Source of the DNA: JBGUVL01 sp045134375
Lineage (GTDB): Bacteria > Bacillota_I > Bacilli_A > Erysipelotrichales > Erysipelotrichaceae
DNA: 9,151 bases
Direction: 5' to 3'
Assembly (NCBI GenBank): GCA_045134375.1
Contig: JBGUVL010000040.1
Span: 1 to 9,151, forward strand
The notes beneath the pieces are model-generated. The model made no database searches. It was not told the DNA's origin and worked only from the letters and a program-made list of their open reading frames with translations. Both the position numbers and the translations under genes were made by a program. Positions 1 through 6,687 of this stretch are shown here, piece after piece (the first letter of the stretch is position 1; each line of letters starts with the position of its first letter).

Positions 1-101
1 TCCTTAAACAAAAAAATTGAAAATGGATTAATGATCCATATGGAGTAAAGCATAAAGGGCTTCCTGATCATGTAAATAAATGGGTAACAATAGAAATATA
101 A
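1..101 (+). other. Possible 3' end or remnant of an unidentified gene
   Basis: Two plus-strand readings are possible. One frame is open from the window edge to a TAA at 46-48 and ends in ...IENGLMIHME. Another frame is open from base 21 to a TAA at 99-101 and ends in ...LPDHVNKWVTIEI, but has an in-frame TGA at 18-20 just after an A-run at 10-16. The second reading looks more protein-like, which would suggest a frameshift in the A-run or a decayed gene. I do not recognise either sequence. No start codon lies in the window. Confidence 0.2.
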
Positions 102-142
102 AAAAAGGGTTGAGTCCATTAATGTATCGACATCAATCCTTT
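98..142 (-). terminator. Intrinsic terminator of the DUF4230 gene
   Basis: AAAGGGTTGA (104-113) pairs with TCAATCCTTT (133-142) over 10 bp with one G-U type pair. GTC (114-116) with GAC (129-131) extends the stem inside the loop. On the minus strand the hairpin is followed by a T-run, seen as the plus-strand A-run at 100-106. On the plus strand no T-run follows, so it should act only on minus-strand transcripts. It lies about 70 bases past the stop codon of the minus-strand gene. Confidence 0.7.
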
Positions 143-212
143 GAACAATTAGAATTAAGCTAGTATATTTATATCGCTCCAATTTTACCGGTGCACTGCA
201 GAATGCTGTTTA

Positions 213-836
213 TTATTTAGAAGCAAATGAAATTTCAATTTTATAATCATTATCAATTTCTGGGAATGCCTTTAAGAAAGAACGAATATATTGTTCTGCT
301 TTTGTTGCTGCTTCATTAAAGATCCCGTTTTCAATGGCTTCCTCTTCTACTTTGTTTTTTTGTTGCGTTGCAAAAGCTTTGTAATCACTAATACTAATAG
401 GGTTAAAAATATTATGGGTTTCATCGTATACTTCAATGCTTTTTTCATCAATGGTATTTGCGATTATTGTTACTTCAGGTAAAGTAATATAAATTGTTTT
501 TCCTTTTATATTAATGTTGACATCTTTCATATCGATTCCTACTTTTAAAGATCCACTATAAGTTAATAAGAAACTTTTTTGGGTTAATGGTATCTCCCAT
601 CCATTTAAAGTAAGAGAATTTTCAAATTTTCCTACCTTACTATAACGATATTCAAGAACACTTAACTCGCTTATTTCATTTAGTTGTGAATATAAACTGC
701 TGTCAGTGATTTTGGGTTCGCTTCCTTTGGAAGAGTAAATCGTGCCCATCCAAAAAACAATGGCTCCTATTAAAAGTAGTAGAACCATGTTAATGATGAA
801 TTTTCTAGTATCTTGCAAACGTTCGCCAATTTTCAT
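213..836 (-). CDS. DUF4230-type membrane-anchored protein
   Basis: A 207-residue protein of unknown function. Residues 2-12 are basic, and residues 13-34 form one hydrophobic helix (FIINMVLLLLIGAIVFW...), which predicts a signal anchor with the rest outside the membrane. The remainder resembles the DUF4230 family: a segment like 'ISELSVLEYRYSKVG', then 'LTYSGSLKVGID', 'IYITLPEVTI' and 'IDEKSIEVYDETHNIFNP', then a charged helical tail with 'EEEAIENGIFNEAATKAEQYIRSF' character (residues about 160-195). The family assignment is from recognition of this pattern; no biochemical role is established for the family. The start is supported by AAAGAGG on the minus strand (845-851), eight bases before the ATG. 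The gene is monocistronic here, divergent from dnaE, with its own promoter and terminator. Confidence 0.8.
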   Translation of the reverse strand: MKIGERLQDTRKFIINMVLLLLIGAIVFWMGTIYSSKGSEPKITDSSLYSQLNEISELSVLEYRYSKVGKFENSLTLNGWEIPLTQKSFLLTYSGSLKVGIDMKDVNINIKGKTIYITLPEVTIIANTIDEKSIEVYDETHNIFNPISISDYKAFATQQKNKVEEEAIENGIFNEAATKAEQYIRSFLKAFPEIDNDYKIEISFASK

Positions 837-863
837 TTTCGTATCCTCTTTATCATTTTTTAT

Positions 864-872
864 ATTATATCA
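864..872 (-). promoter_or_regulatory. Extended -10 promoter for the DUF4230 gene
   Basis: The minus strand reads TGATATAAT here, a full extended -10 (TGnTATAAT), 28 bases upstream of the start codon. The -35 position with a 17-base spacer (887-892, TAGTAA) is poor, as is common when an extended -10 is present. The predicted transcript start is near base 857. Confidence 0.6.
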
Positions 873-922
873 CAAGCAATAAATCGTTACTATGTAAATA
901 TTAGATGGAGTAATTCAAAATA

Positions 923-931
923 TGATATAAT
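923..931 (+). promoter_or_regulatory. Extended -10 promoter for dnaE
   Basis: TGATATAAT at 923-931 is a full extended -10. The only -35-like hexamer is TTAGAT (901-906), with a long 19-base spacer. The predicted start near 938 gives a leader of about 12 bases, which just includes the AGAGGTGG ribosome binding site (939-946) of dnaE. Confidence 0.6.
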
Positions 932-949
932 AAAGCAAAGAGGTGGAAT

Positions 950-3900
950 ATGGTTACTCATTTGCATGTTCGAAGTGCTTATACACTTCTAAATTCAACC
1001 CTTAGGATTAATGATATCGTTGCGTTAGCAAAACGAAATAACTGTAGTCAGATTGCATTATGTGATCGTAATGTAATGCATGGTGCTATGGCTTTTTTTC
1101 ATGCTTGTAAAAATAATGATATTAAACCAATATTGGGTATGGAGGTGGAATGTGTTGAAAATGGAAAGCATTTTGGGTTTCTCCTTTATGCAAAAGATGA
1201 TATAGGTTATCAACAGTTGCTTAAATTATCCACATATCTTAATACTCGAAAAGACTCTTTATCGTTTCAAGAATTAGCAAGATTCGACCATCATTTAATT
1301 GTGACAACAGCAGGCGATAACGATGATTTACAGTCTTGGATGATAAATGAAAAGAAGGATACGCTAGTGTATTTTTTACAACAATGCAAAGAAATGTTTG
1401 ATTGTTTTTATGTTGCGATTGCGATGAATGATTCTGGATTATTGCAGTTGAAAAATCCGTTGTTGAAAGAAATATGTTTAAAATTAGGGATTAAGACATT
1501 TGCTTTAAGTAGAATTTATTATGGGGAAAAAGAAGGGGAAGAAGCTTTTAAAACGCTTTGTGCGATTGATCAACAGAAACGGATCAATGATCCAACCCTA
1601 CATTATAGCAGTCGCCGATATTTTCGAAATGAAAATGAAATGAAGGAATTGTACGAAGATGATGATTTACAAAGATGCGAAGAAATTGCTTCTATGTGTA
1701 ATGTTTTGATGCAATTTGAGAAAGTTAGTTTACCGGTTTTTAAAAATCGATACCATGTTGATTCAAATACTTATTTGAGAAATTTGTGTCGTAAAGGATT
1801 AGAAAAACGCTTGTGTGGTCAGATTGGTGATAATTATGTCAAACGTCTTTCTTATGAATTAGAAATTATTATAAAAATGGGGTATGCCGATTACTTTTTA
1901 ATTGTATATGATTTTATTCGTTACGCAAAAACAAAACAAATCTATGTAGGACCCGGAAGGGGCAGTGCTGCTGGATCGTTAGTATCCTATTGTCTAGGGA
2001 TTACACAAATCGATCCTATCAAATACGATTTGCTATTTGAACGTTTTTTAAATCCAGAGCGTATCAGTATGCCAGATATTGATGTCGATTTTCCAGATGA
2101 TCGTCGGGATGAAGTAATCTCATATGTGAAAGAAACATACGGCGTTGATCATGTTGCTCATATTGTTACGTTTGGAACATTGGGAGCAAAACAGGTTTTA
2201 AGAGATATTGGAAGGACAATGAATATACCTTTACGTGAAATAGATATGATTTGTAAATTAATACCATCAACACCTAAGATTACATTACGTTCTGCTTTTG
2301 AAAGTTCCGGTCGATTGAAACAGGTAATCATGGCAAGTCGAAACTATCAAAGAATGTACGAACTAGGTTTACAATTGGAGGGGTTACCTCGGCATGCTTC
2401 CACGCATGCGGCTGGTATCGTATTGAGCGATCGAGAAATAAGTGATGTATGTCCTTTAATGAAGGTTGAAGAAGATGTTTATTCGACACAATTTACGATG
2501 GAATATTTAGAGGAATTGGGTTTGATAAAAATGGATTTCTTGGGGTTGAGAAATCTTACTATCATTGATGAGGTATGTCATTCGATAAAAGAATATAGTG
2601 ATCCAACTTTTGATATTATGAAAATTCCTTTAACGGATCAAAAAACATTTCAGTTGATTCGTGATGTAGATACGATGGGAGTGTTTCAGTTAGAGAGTGA
2701 TGGCATGAAAAATCTTCTTAGGAAGATGCAACCTCATGATTTCGAGGGAATTGCTGCTGCGATTGCTTTGTTTCGTCCAGGTCCTATGGAAAATATTCCA
2801 CTTTATTTAGAGAATATGAAACATCCTAATAATATTCTTTATATTCATGATGATTTAAAAGATATTTTGAAAAATACTTATGGGGTAATGATTTATCAAG
2901 AGCAGGTGATGCAAGTAGCACAAGTAATGGCAGGATTCACATTAGGAAAAGCAGATATTTTAAGAAAAGCGATATCAAAAAAGAAAAGCAATGAATTAAT
3001 CGCTTTACGAAAAGAATTTATTGAAGGTAGTATTTCGAAAGGATATGATGAAAAATTATCGGAAGATGTATATGAACTAATCATGAAATTTGCTGGATAT
3101 GGTTTTGGTCGTGCTCATTCGATTGCCTATGGTTTGATTGCCTATCAATTAGCTTATTTAAAAGCAAACTATCCATTGGCATTTTTTATGAGTCTATTAA
3201 ATAGTGTGATTGGCAGTGAATATAAAACAAGCCAATATATATTTGAAGCAAAAAAAAGAGGAATTACGATATTACATCCAAGTATCAATTACAGTGGATA
3301 TAAATATCAACGAGAAGAAGAAACGCTTCGTTATCCATTGTTAAATATAAAAAATGTAGGCTCAGCTGCCGCGAAAGAAATTTTGAAAGAACGTCAACAA
3401 AATGGATTATACCATGATTATTTCGATTTTATCGCAAGGGTATTTCATCGTAGAGTAAACCGTAAGGTGTTAGAATCTTTAATTGATGCAGGGGCATTAG
3501 ATGAATTTCATTATAGTCGTATTAGCATGAAAATGTCACTTGATGATGCACTCCGTTATGCTTCTCTAGTCAGTGTTGAGGATGATGAACAAACACGGAT
3601 CGATTTTGAACTTGTTAGTAAACCAGTAATGGTTTTGGCGAACGACAATGCGGCAATAAAGTCGGAAAAAGAAAAAGAAGTTCTTGGTTTTTATTTGAGT
3701 ACTCATCCGATTACAGCCATACGTCAAAAATATATAAAAGCAGAGAGTATCATAGCGCTTTATGAGAGAAAAGGATATGCTTCGCTTGTCTGTTTTGTTG
3801 AAAGAATAAAAGAGCATCGTACTAAAAATGGTGATTTAATGGCATTTTTATCGGTCAGTGATGAAACCGGGAAAATGGATTTGGTATGTATGCCGAATTG

Positions 3901-4027
3901 GTATACTCGTTACCGTTCCTATCTAAAAAAAGGTTGTTATCTTTATGTGGAAGGAAAGATTGATCGTCCTCAATCGTTGTTGATTCATCATCTTGAATTG
4001 ATCGATGTTACGAAGAAAGAAAGTTGA
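950..4027 (+). CDS. dnaE: DNA polymerase III alpha subunit, DnaE type
   Basis: C-family DNA polymerase of 1025 residues, close to the short DnaE of Gram-positive bacteria. Residues 1 to about 210 form a PHP domain with decayed metal sites: HLHVRS is kept at 4-9, but the usual TDH is CDR. The polymerase core has PGRGSAAGS (about residue 335) and PDIDVDF, giving catalytic D376 and D378; KMDFLG supplies the third acidic residue, D529. The RPGPM and YGFGRAHS motifs follow. A helix-hairpin-helix is at about 797-830 (LLNIKNVGSAAAKEIL), and an OB fold fills about 943-1025. There is no exonuclease insertion, so this is not PolC. In Firmicutes, DnaE typically extends RNA primers on the lagging strand before handing off to PolC; that role is inferred here. 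The start has AGAGGTGG three bases upstream. No convincing terminator follows. Confidence 0.97.
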   Translation: MVTHLHVRSAYTLLNSTLRINDIVALAKRNNCSQIALCDRNVMHGAMAFFHACKNNDIKPILGMEVECVENGKHFGFLLYAKDDIGYQQLLKLSTYLNTRKDSLSFQELARFDHHLIVTTAGDNDDLQSWMINEKKDTLVYFLQQCKEMFDCFYVAIAMNDSGLLQLKNPLLKEICLKLGIKTFALSRIYYGEKEGEEAFKTLCAIDQQKRINDPTLHYSSRRYFRNENEMKELYEDDDLQRCEEIASMCNVLMQFEKVSLPVFKNRYHVDSNTYLRNLCRKGLEKRLCGQIGDNYVKRLSYELEIIIKMGYADYFLIVYDFIRYAKTKQIYVGPGRGSAAGSLVSYCLGITQIDPIKYDLLFERFLNPERISMPDIDVDFPDDRRDEVISYVKETYGVDHVAHIVTFGTLGAKQVLRDIGRTMNIPLREIDMICKLIPSTPKITLRSAFESSGRLKQVIMASRNYQRMYELGLQLEGLPRHASTHAAGIVLSDREISDVCPLMKVEEDVYSTQFTMEYLEELGLIKMDFLGLRNLTIIDEVCHSIKEYSDPTFDIMKIPLTDQKTFQLIRDVDTMGVFQLESDGMKNLLRKMQPHDFEGIAAAIALFRPGPMENIPLYLENMKHPNNILYIHDDLKDILKNTYGVMIYQEQVMQVAQVMAGFTLGKADILRKAISKKKSNELIALRKEFIEGSISKGYDEKLSEDVYELIMKFAGYGFGRAHSIAYGLIAYQLAYLKANYPLAFFMSLLNSVIGSEYKTSQYIFEAKKRGITILHPSINYSGYKYQREEETLRYPLLNIKNVGSAAAKEILKERQQNGLYHDYFDFIARVFHRRVNRKVLESLIDAGALDEFHYSRISMKMSLDDALRYASLVSVEDDEQTRIDFELVSKPVMVLANDNAAIKSEKEKEVLGFYLSTHPITAIRQKYIKAESIIALYERKGYASLVCFVERIKEHRTKNGDLMAFLSVSDETGKMDLVCMPNWYTRYRSYLKKGCYLYVEGKIDRPQSLLIHHLELIDVTKKES

Positions 4028-4110
4028 TTTTTTAAAATTTGGTAATCAAAAAATATTTCTTCAATAAAAAATTTTATGATAAAAAACAATGTATAAAAGG
4101 CAAAAAAAGA

Positions 4111-4139
4111 TTGACTTAAATGAACACATCCTGTATTAT
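4111..4139 (+). promoter_or_regulatory. Sigma-A-type promoter for rplU-prp-rpmA
   Basis: TTGACT (4111-4116) and TATTAT (4134-4139) each match consensus at five of six bases and are separated by exactly 17 bases. The predicted start near 4146 leaves a 5' leader of about 108 bases ahead of rplU. Confidence 0.8.
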
Positions 4140-4145
4140 ATCTAT

Positions 4146-4253
4146 GTTGTATGTCCTTTTAGTGACTTACAACCGCACATAGTAAGGTTTTAAGTATGAA
4201 TATCATCACCTTATATGGCGAGTCTTAATGTTAAACAGAAGGAGGTGCGATTC
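4146..4253 (+). ncRNA. Structured 5' leader of rplU (candidate L21 leader)
   Basis: The leader can form three helices. Helix 1 pairs GTTGTA (4146-4151) with TACAAC (4168-4173), then GTC (4153-4155) with GAC (4164-4166), with one mismatch between and an eight-base loop. Helix 2 pairs TAAGGT (4183-4188) with ACCTTA (4208-4213). Helix 3 pairs CGCAC (4174-4178) with GTGCG (4245-4249), directly against helix 1, and overlaps the end of the AAGGAGGTG Shine-Dalgarno (4239-4247). Rfam describes an L21 leader at this position in low-GC Gram-positives, where L21 is thought to control its own operon. Location and fold agree; I have not matched it to the family model. Confidence 0.6.
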
Positions 4254-4565
4254 ATGTACGCAATTATTGAAACAGGTGGAAAACAGATTAAAGTAGAAGA
4301 AGGTGCAGCTATTTTCGTTGAAAAGTTAGCAGCTAACGAAGGTGATGCGGTAGTATTCGAAAAAGTTGTTTTAGTATCTGACAATGGTGTTAAAGTAGGT
4401 ACTCCATACGTTGAAGGAGCCAAGGTAACTGCTACTGTAGAAAAACAGGGAAAAGCTAGAAAAATTACTATTTATAAGTACAAAGCAAAAAAAGGAAGCT
4501 CTCATCGTAAGCAGGGACACAGACAGCCATATACGAAATTAGTCATCAATAAAATTGAGGCATAA
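4254..4565 (+). CDS. rplU: 50S ribosomal protein L21
   Basis: A 103-residue protein beginning MYAIIETGGKQIKVEEG, the hallmark L21 N-terminus, with the C-terminal RNA-binding stretch KKGSSHRKQGHRQPYTKL at about 80-97. It binds 23S rRNA in the large subunit. The start is set by AAGGAGGTG six bases upstream; an in-frame ATG at 4215 would add 13 residues, but it has no ribosome binding site and lies inside the leader structure. It is the first gene of a three-gene unit with prp and rpmA, behind a strong promoter and a structured leader that probably gives feedback control. Confidence 0.97.
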   Translation: MYAIIETGGKQIKVEEGAAIFVEKLAANEGDAVVFEKVVLVSDNGVKVGTPYVEGAKVTATVEKQGKARKITIYKYKAKKGSSHRKQGHRQPYTKLVINKIEA

Positions 4566-4567
4566 TT

Positions 4568-4882
4568 ATGGTTAACGCGAAAGTAAGCAGACATAATGAT
4601 GAAATCGTAGCGATTATCATCAGTGGACATGCTGGTTACTCGAGTGAAATGATGGATGTCGTATGTTCCGAAGTCAGTGCTATTAGCGTTGGTGGCTTGA
4701 ACAGCATTGATATCATGTGTCCCGATAGTTGTTCGATAGAAATGCGCAGTGGATATGTGAGTATTAATGTAATTCATAATAGTTCTAAATTACAAGTGAT
4801 ATTGAATACGATTCAAATACAGCTGGAAACAGTTGCTCAAACAAATAAAAAGTATGTTAAAGTTACGAAAGTCGAGGTGTAA
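4568..4882 (+). CDS. prp: Ribosomal-processing cysteine protease Prp (YsxB family)
   Basis: A 104-residue protein between rplU and rpmA, the invariant place of prp/ysxB in Firmicutes. The active-site pair is visible: His21 in SGHAGYS and Cys33 in MDVVCSEVS. The family usually has Gly two residues before the Asp of the DxVC motif; here it is Met28-Met29-Asp30, a mild variation. Prp is known from Staphylococcus aureus to remove the N-terminal extension of L27, an essential step in ribosome assembly, and the adjacent L27 here has such an extension. It starts two bases after the rplU stop and is likely translationally coupled: GAGG at 4556-4559 sits at the end of rplU. Its own last codons carry the rpmA ribosome binding site. 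Confidence 0.93.
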   Translation: MVNAKVSRHNDEIVAIIISGHAGYSSEMMDVVCSEVSAISVGGLNSIDIMCPDSCSIEMRSGYVSINVIHNSSKLQVILNTIQIQLETVAQTNKKYVKVTKVEV

Positions 4883-4887
4883 GACGT

Positions 4888-5175
4888 ATGATGAAGTATG
4901 TATTGGATAACCAGTTATTCGCATCTAAAAAGGGAGTAGGTTCGACAAAGAATGGTCGTGATTCTCATTCGAAACGTTTAGGTGCTAAATTGGCTGATGG
5001 ACAGTCATGTCATGCTGGAAGCATTATTTACCGTCAGCGTGGTACTAAAATTCATCCAGGTACAAATGTAGGACGTGGTGGTGATGACACTTTATTTGCT
5101 ATGGTAAATGGTGTTGTTAAGTACGAACGCATGGGTAAAAAGAAAACAAAAGTTTCTGTATATCCACAGGCATAA
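4888..5175 (+). CDS. rpmA: 50S ribosomal protein L27, with N-terminal extension
   Basis: A 95-residue L27. The conserved body is clear: ASKKGVGSTKNGRDS from residue 12, then LGAKLADGQ and the GTKIHPGTNVGRGGDDTLFA segment around 50-70. The mature N-terminus reaches toward the peptidyl-transferase centre. Residues 1-11 (MMKYVLDNQLF) are a Firmicute-type extension that should be cut by Prp before Ala12. The ribosome binding site GAGGTG (4874-4879) overlaps the end of prp and is eight bases from the first of two tandem ATGs (4888, 4891), so 4888 is preferred. A strong intrinsic terminator follows. Confidence 0.97.
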   Translation: MMKYVLDNQLFASKKGVGSTKNGRDSHSKRLGAKLADGQSCHAGSIIYRQRGTKIHPGTNVGRGGDDTLFAMVNGVVKYERMGKKKTKVSVYPQA

Positions 5176-5181
5176 TTAAGT

Positions 5182-5216
5182 AAATCCTCACAGGTGCTTG
5201 TGAGGATTTTATTTTT
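5182..5216 (+). terminator. Intrinsic terminator after rpmA
   Basis: AAATCCTCACA (5182-5192) pairs perfectly with TGTGAGGATTT (5199-5209), an 11 bp stem with a six-base loop, followed by TTTTATTTTT (5207-5216). It lies only 20 bases before the obg start codon. Confidence 0.92.
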
Positions 5217-5236
5217 CATGAAGAAAGGAGATTGTT

Positions 5237-6520
5237 ATGCAGTTTATTGATCGAGTAAAAATAAAGGTAAAAGCAGGAGATGGTGGAAATGGAATGGTTT
5301 CCTTTCGTCGTGAAAAATACGTTCCTTTAGGTGGCCCTAGTGGTGGTGATGGAGGAAAAGGTGGTAGTGTCATTTTTGTTGTTGATGAAGGAAAATCAAC
5401 ATTGTTGGATTTACGCTATAATCGCAAAATTATTGCTCCTAATGGAGTTAATGGAAAAACCAAAAAAATGCATGGTGCCTGTGGGGAAGACAAATACATA
5501 AAAGTACCATTAGGAACGATTGTGAGAGATCTTTCCACCGGACGAATCATTGCTGATTTAACTAGAAAAGGACAGAAAGCGGTGATTTGTGAAGGAGGGA
5601 AAGGGGGAAAAGGGAATTTTCATTTTAAAAGTAGCCGTAATTCAGCTCCAGAATATGCGGAAAAAGGAGCTTTGGGTGAAAGTAAAGAAGTCGAAGTTGA
5701 ATTAAAGGTATTAGCGGATGTGGGATTGGTAGGATTTCCTTCCGTAGGAAAGAGTACATTACTTTCCGTTGTGAGTGCTGCTAAGCCAGAAATTGCGGAT
5801 TATCATTTCACTACGATACAACCAAATTTAGGTTTAGTAAAAGTTCCAGATGGCAGAAGCTTTGTAATGGCGGACCTTCCTGGTTTGATTGAAGGTGCTT
5901 CACAAGGAAAAGGTATGGGACATCAATTTTTGAAACATATTGAACGTTGTCGTGTTATTATTCATATCGTTGATATGGGTGCTTATGATGGCCGTGATCC
6001 ATTAGAAGATTATCGAATCATAAACAAAGAACTCAATGATTATGAATACCGTTTACTTGAACGCCCTCAAATTGTAGTTGCTAATAAAATGGATTTAGAT
6101 GGAGCAAAGGAAAATTTAGAGCGTTTTAAGGCGGCTTACCCAGACGTTGAGGTTTTTGAAGCGATGACGCTAATAGCGGAAGGAATGGATTCTATTTTGT
6201 ATCGTGCTGCGGATTTATTGGACATTACACCAGTATTTCCGTTATATGATAAAGAAAACGATAGTGAAGGTGTATTGTATAAGTTTGAAGAAGAAAAAGA
6301 ACCTTTCAAAATTCATAATCTTGGAAATGGTCGATGGTTGCTTACCGGAGATGAGATTGAAACCGCTTATCGTATGGCAAAACTCGATACATTAGATGGG
6401 GAACAGCGTTTCGCGCGTAAAATGCGTGTTATGGGTGTTGATGAAGCATTGCGTCAAGCGGGATGTCAAGATGGAGACACGGTAGGTATCTGTGATATTG
6501 AGTTTGAATTTGTAGAATAA
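5237..6520 (+). CDS. obg: GTPase Obg (CgtA), ribosome assembly
   Basis: A 427-residue Obg GTPase, which acts in 50S subunit maturation and stress signalling. The glycine-rich OBG fold spans residues 1 to about 158 (KVKAGDGGNG, GGPSGGDGGKGG, GEGGKGGKGNFHFKSS-type segments). The G domain has the P-loop GFPSVGKST (166-174), a switch I region with FTTIQPNLG, G3 DLPGLIEGA (from 213) and G4 NKMD (283-286). The Obg-specific C-terminal (OCT) domain fills about 345-427 and contains FKIHNLGNGRWLLTG. AAAGGAG (5224-5230) sits six bases before the ATG. It lies just downstream of the rpmA terminator with no promoter seen in the gap, so it may depend on read-through of that terminator. It has its own terminator. 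Confidence 0.97.
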   Translation: MQFIDRVKIKVKAGDGGNGMVSFRREKYVPLGGPSGGDGGKGGSVIFVVDEGKSTLLDLRYNRKIIAPNGVNGKTKKMHGACGEDKYIKVPLGTIVRDLSTGRIIADLTRKGQKAVICEGGKGGKGNFHFKSSRNSAPEYAEKGALGESKEVEVELKVLADVGLVGFPSVGKSTLLSVVSAAKPEIADYHFTTIQPNLGLVKVPDGRSFVMADLPGLIEGASQGKGMGHQFLKHIERCRVIIHIVDMGAYDGRDPLEDYRIINKELNDYEYRLLERPQIVVANKMDLDGAKENLERFKAAYPDVEVFEAMTLIAEGMDSILYRAADLLDITPVFPLYDKENDSEGVLYKFEEEKEPFKIHNLGNGRWLLTGDEIETAYRMAKLDTLDGEQRFARKMRVMGVDEALRQAGCQDGDTVGICDIEFEFVE

Positions 6521-6531
6521 AATTAAAATTC

Positions 6532-6590
6532 ACCTGTAAAGCAATTGGAAAAGTAAAAAGTACTTTAACCTTTTGTCTTACAGGTTTTTT
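6532..6590 (+). terminator. Branched intrinsic terminator after obg
   Basis: ACCTGTAA (6532-6539) pairs with TTACAGGT (6578-6585), followed by TTTTTT (6585-6590). The 38-base interior can itself fold: GCAA (6541-6544) against the region 6573-6577, and GG plus AAAGT (6547-6554) against ACTTT plus CC (6562-6570). The overall form is a long interrupted stem with a U-tract. Confidence 0.75.
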
Positions 6591-6603
6591 AATAAAATCA
6601 TTG

Positions 6604-6631
6604 TTGTTTTGAGAGAAAAAGAAATTATAAT
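6604..6631 (+). promoter_or_regulatory. Candidate promoter for the C39-like ORF
   Basis: TATAAT (6626-6631) is a perfect -10, with a weak -35, TTGTTT (6604-6609), 16 bases upstream. It follows the obg terminator directly and would start transcription near 6638, about 50 bases before the ORF. Confidence 0.45.
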
Positions 6632-6687
6632 TTCATGTTAGTGATGTCTATTGATTTAGCGTATATCTTATACTAGGAGGAATTGCG

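Noticed and set aside
887..897. Palindrome TTAC-TAT-GTAA between the divergent promoters
   Set aside because: Four-base arms in AT-rich DNA are expected by chance; it could be an operator but nothing else supports it.
2896..3817. Minus-strand open frames inside dnaE
   Set aside because: They lie opposite a well-conserved polymerase sequence, have no ribosome binding sites and resemble no family.
4028..4110. Terminator after dnaE
   Set aside because: The stretch is very AT-rich with many A and T runs, but no stem with GC pairs followed by a T-run could be found.
4215..4253. Longer rplU start at an upstream in-frame ATG
   Set aside because: It has no ribosome binding site, lies in the structured leader, and adds 13 residues not found in L21; AAGGAGGTG clearly serves the ATG at 4254.
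6635..6676. A 13-codon ORF (MLVMSIDLAYILY) ending at the ribosome binding site of the C39-like ORF
   Set aside because: It has no ribosome binding site of its own and an unremarkable composition; an attenuator peptide would need run codons or alternative hairpins, which I do not see.
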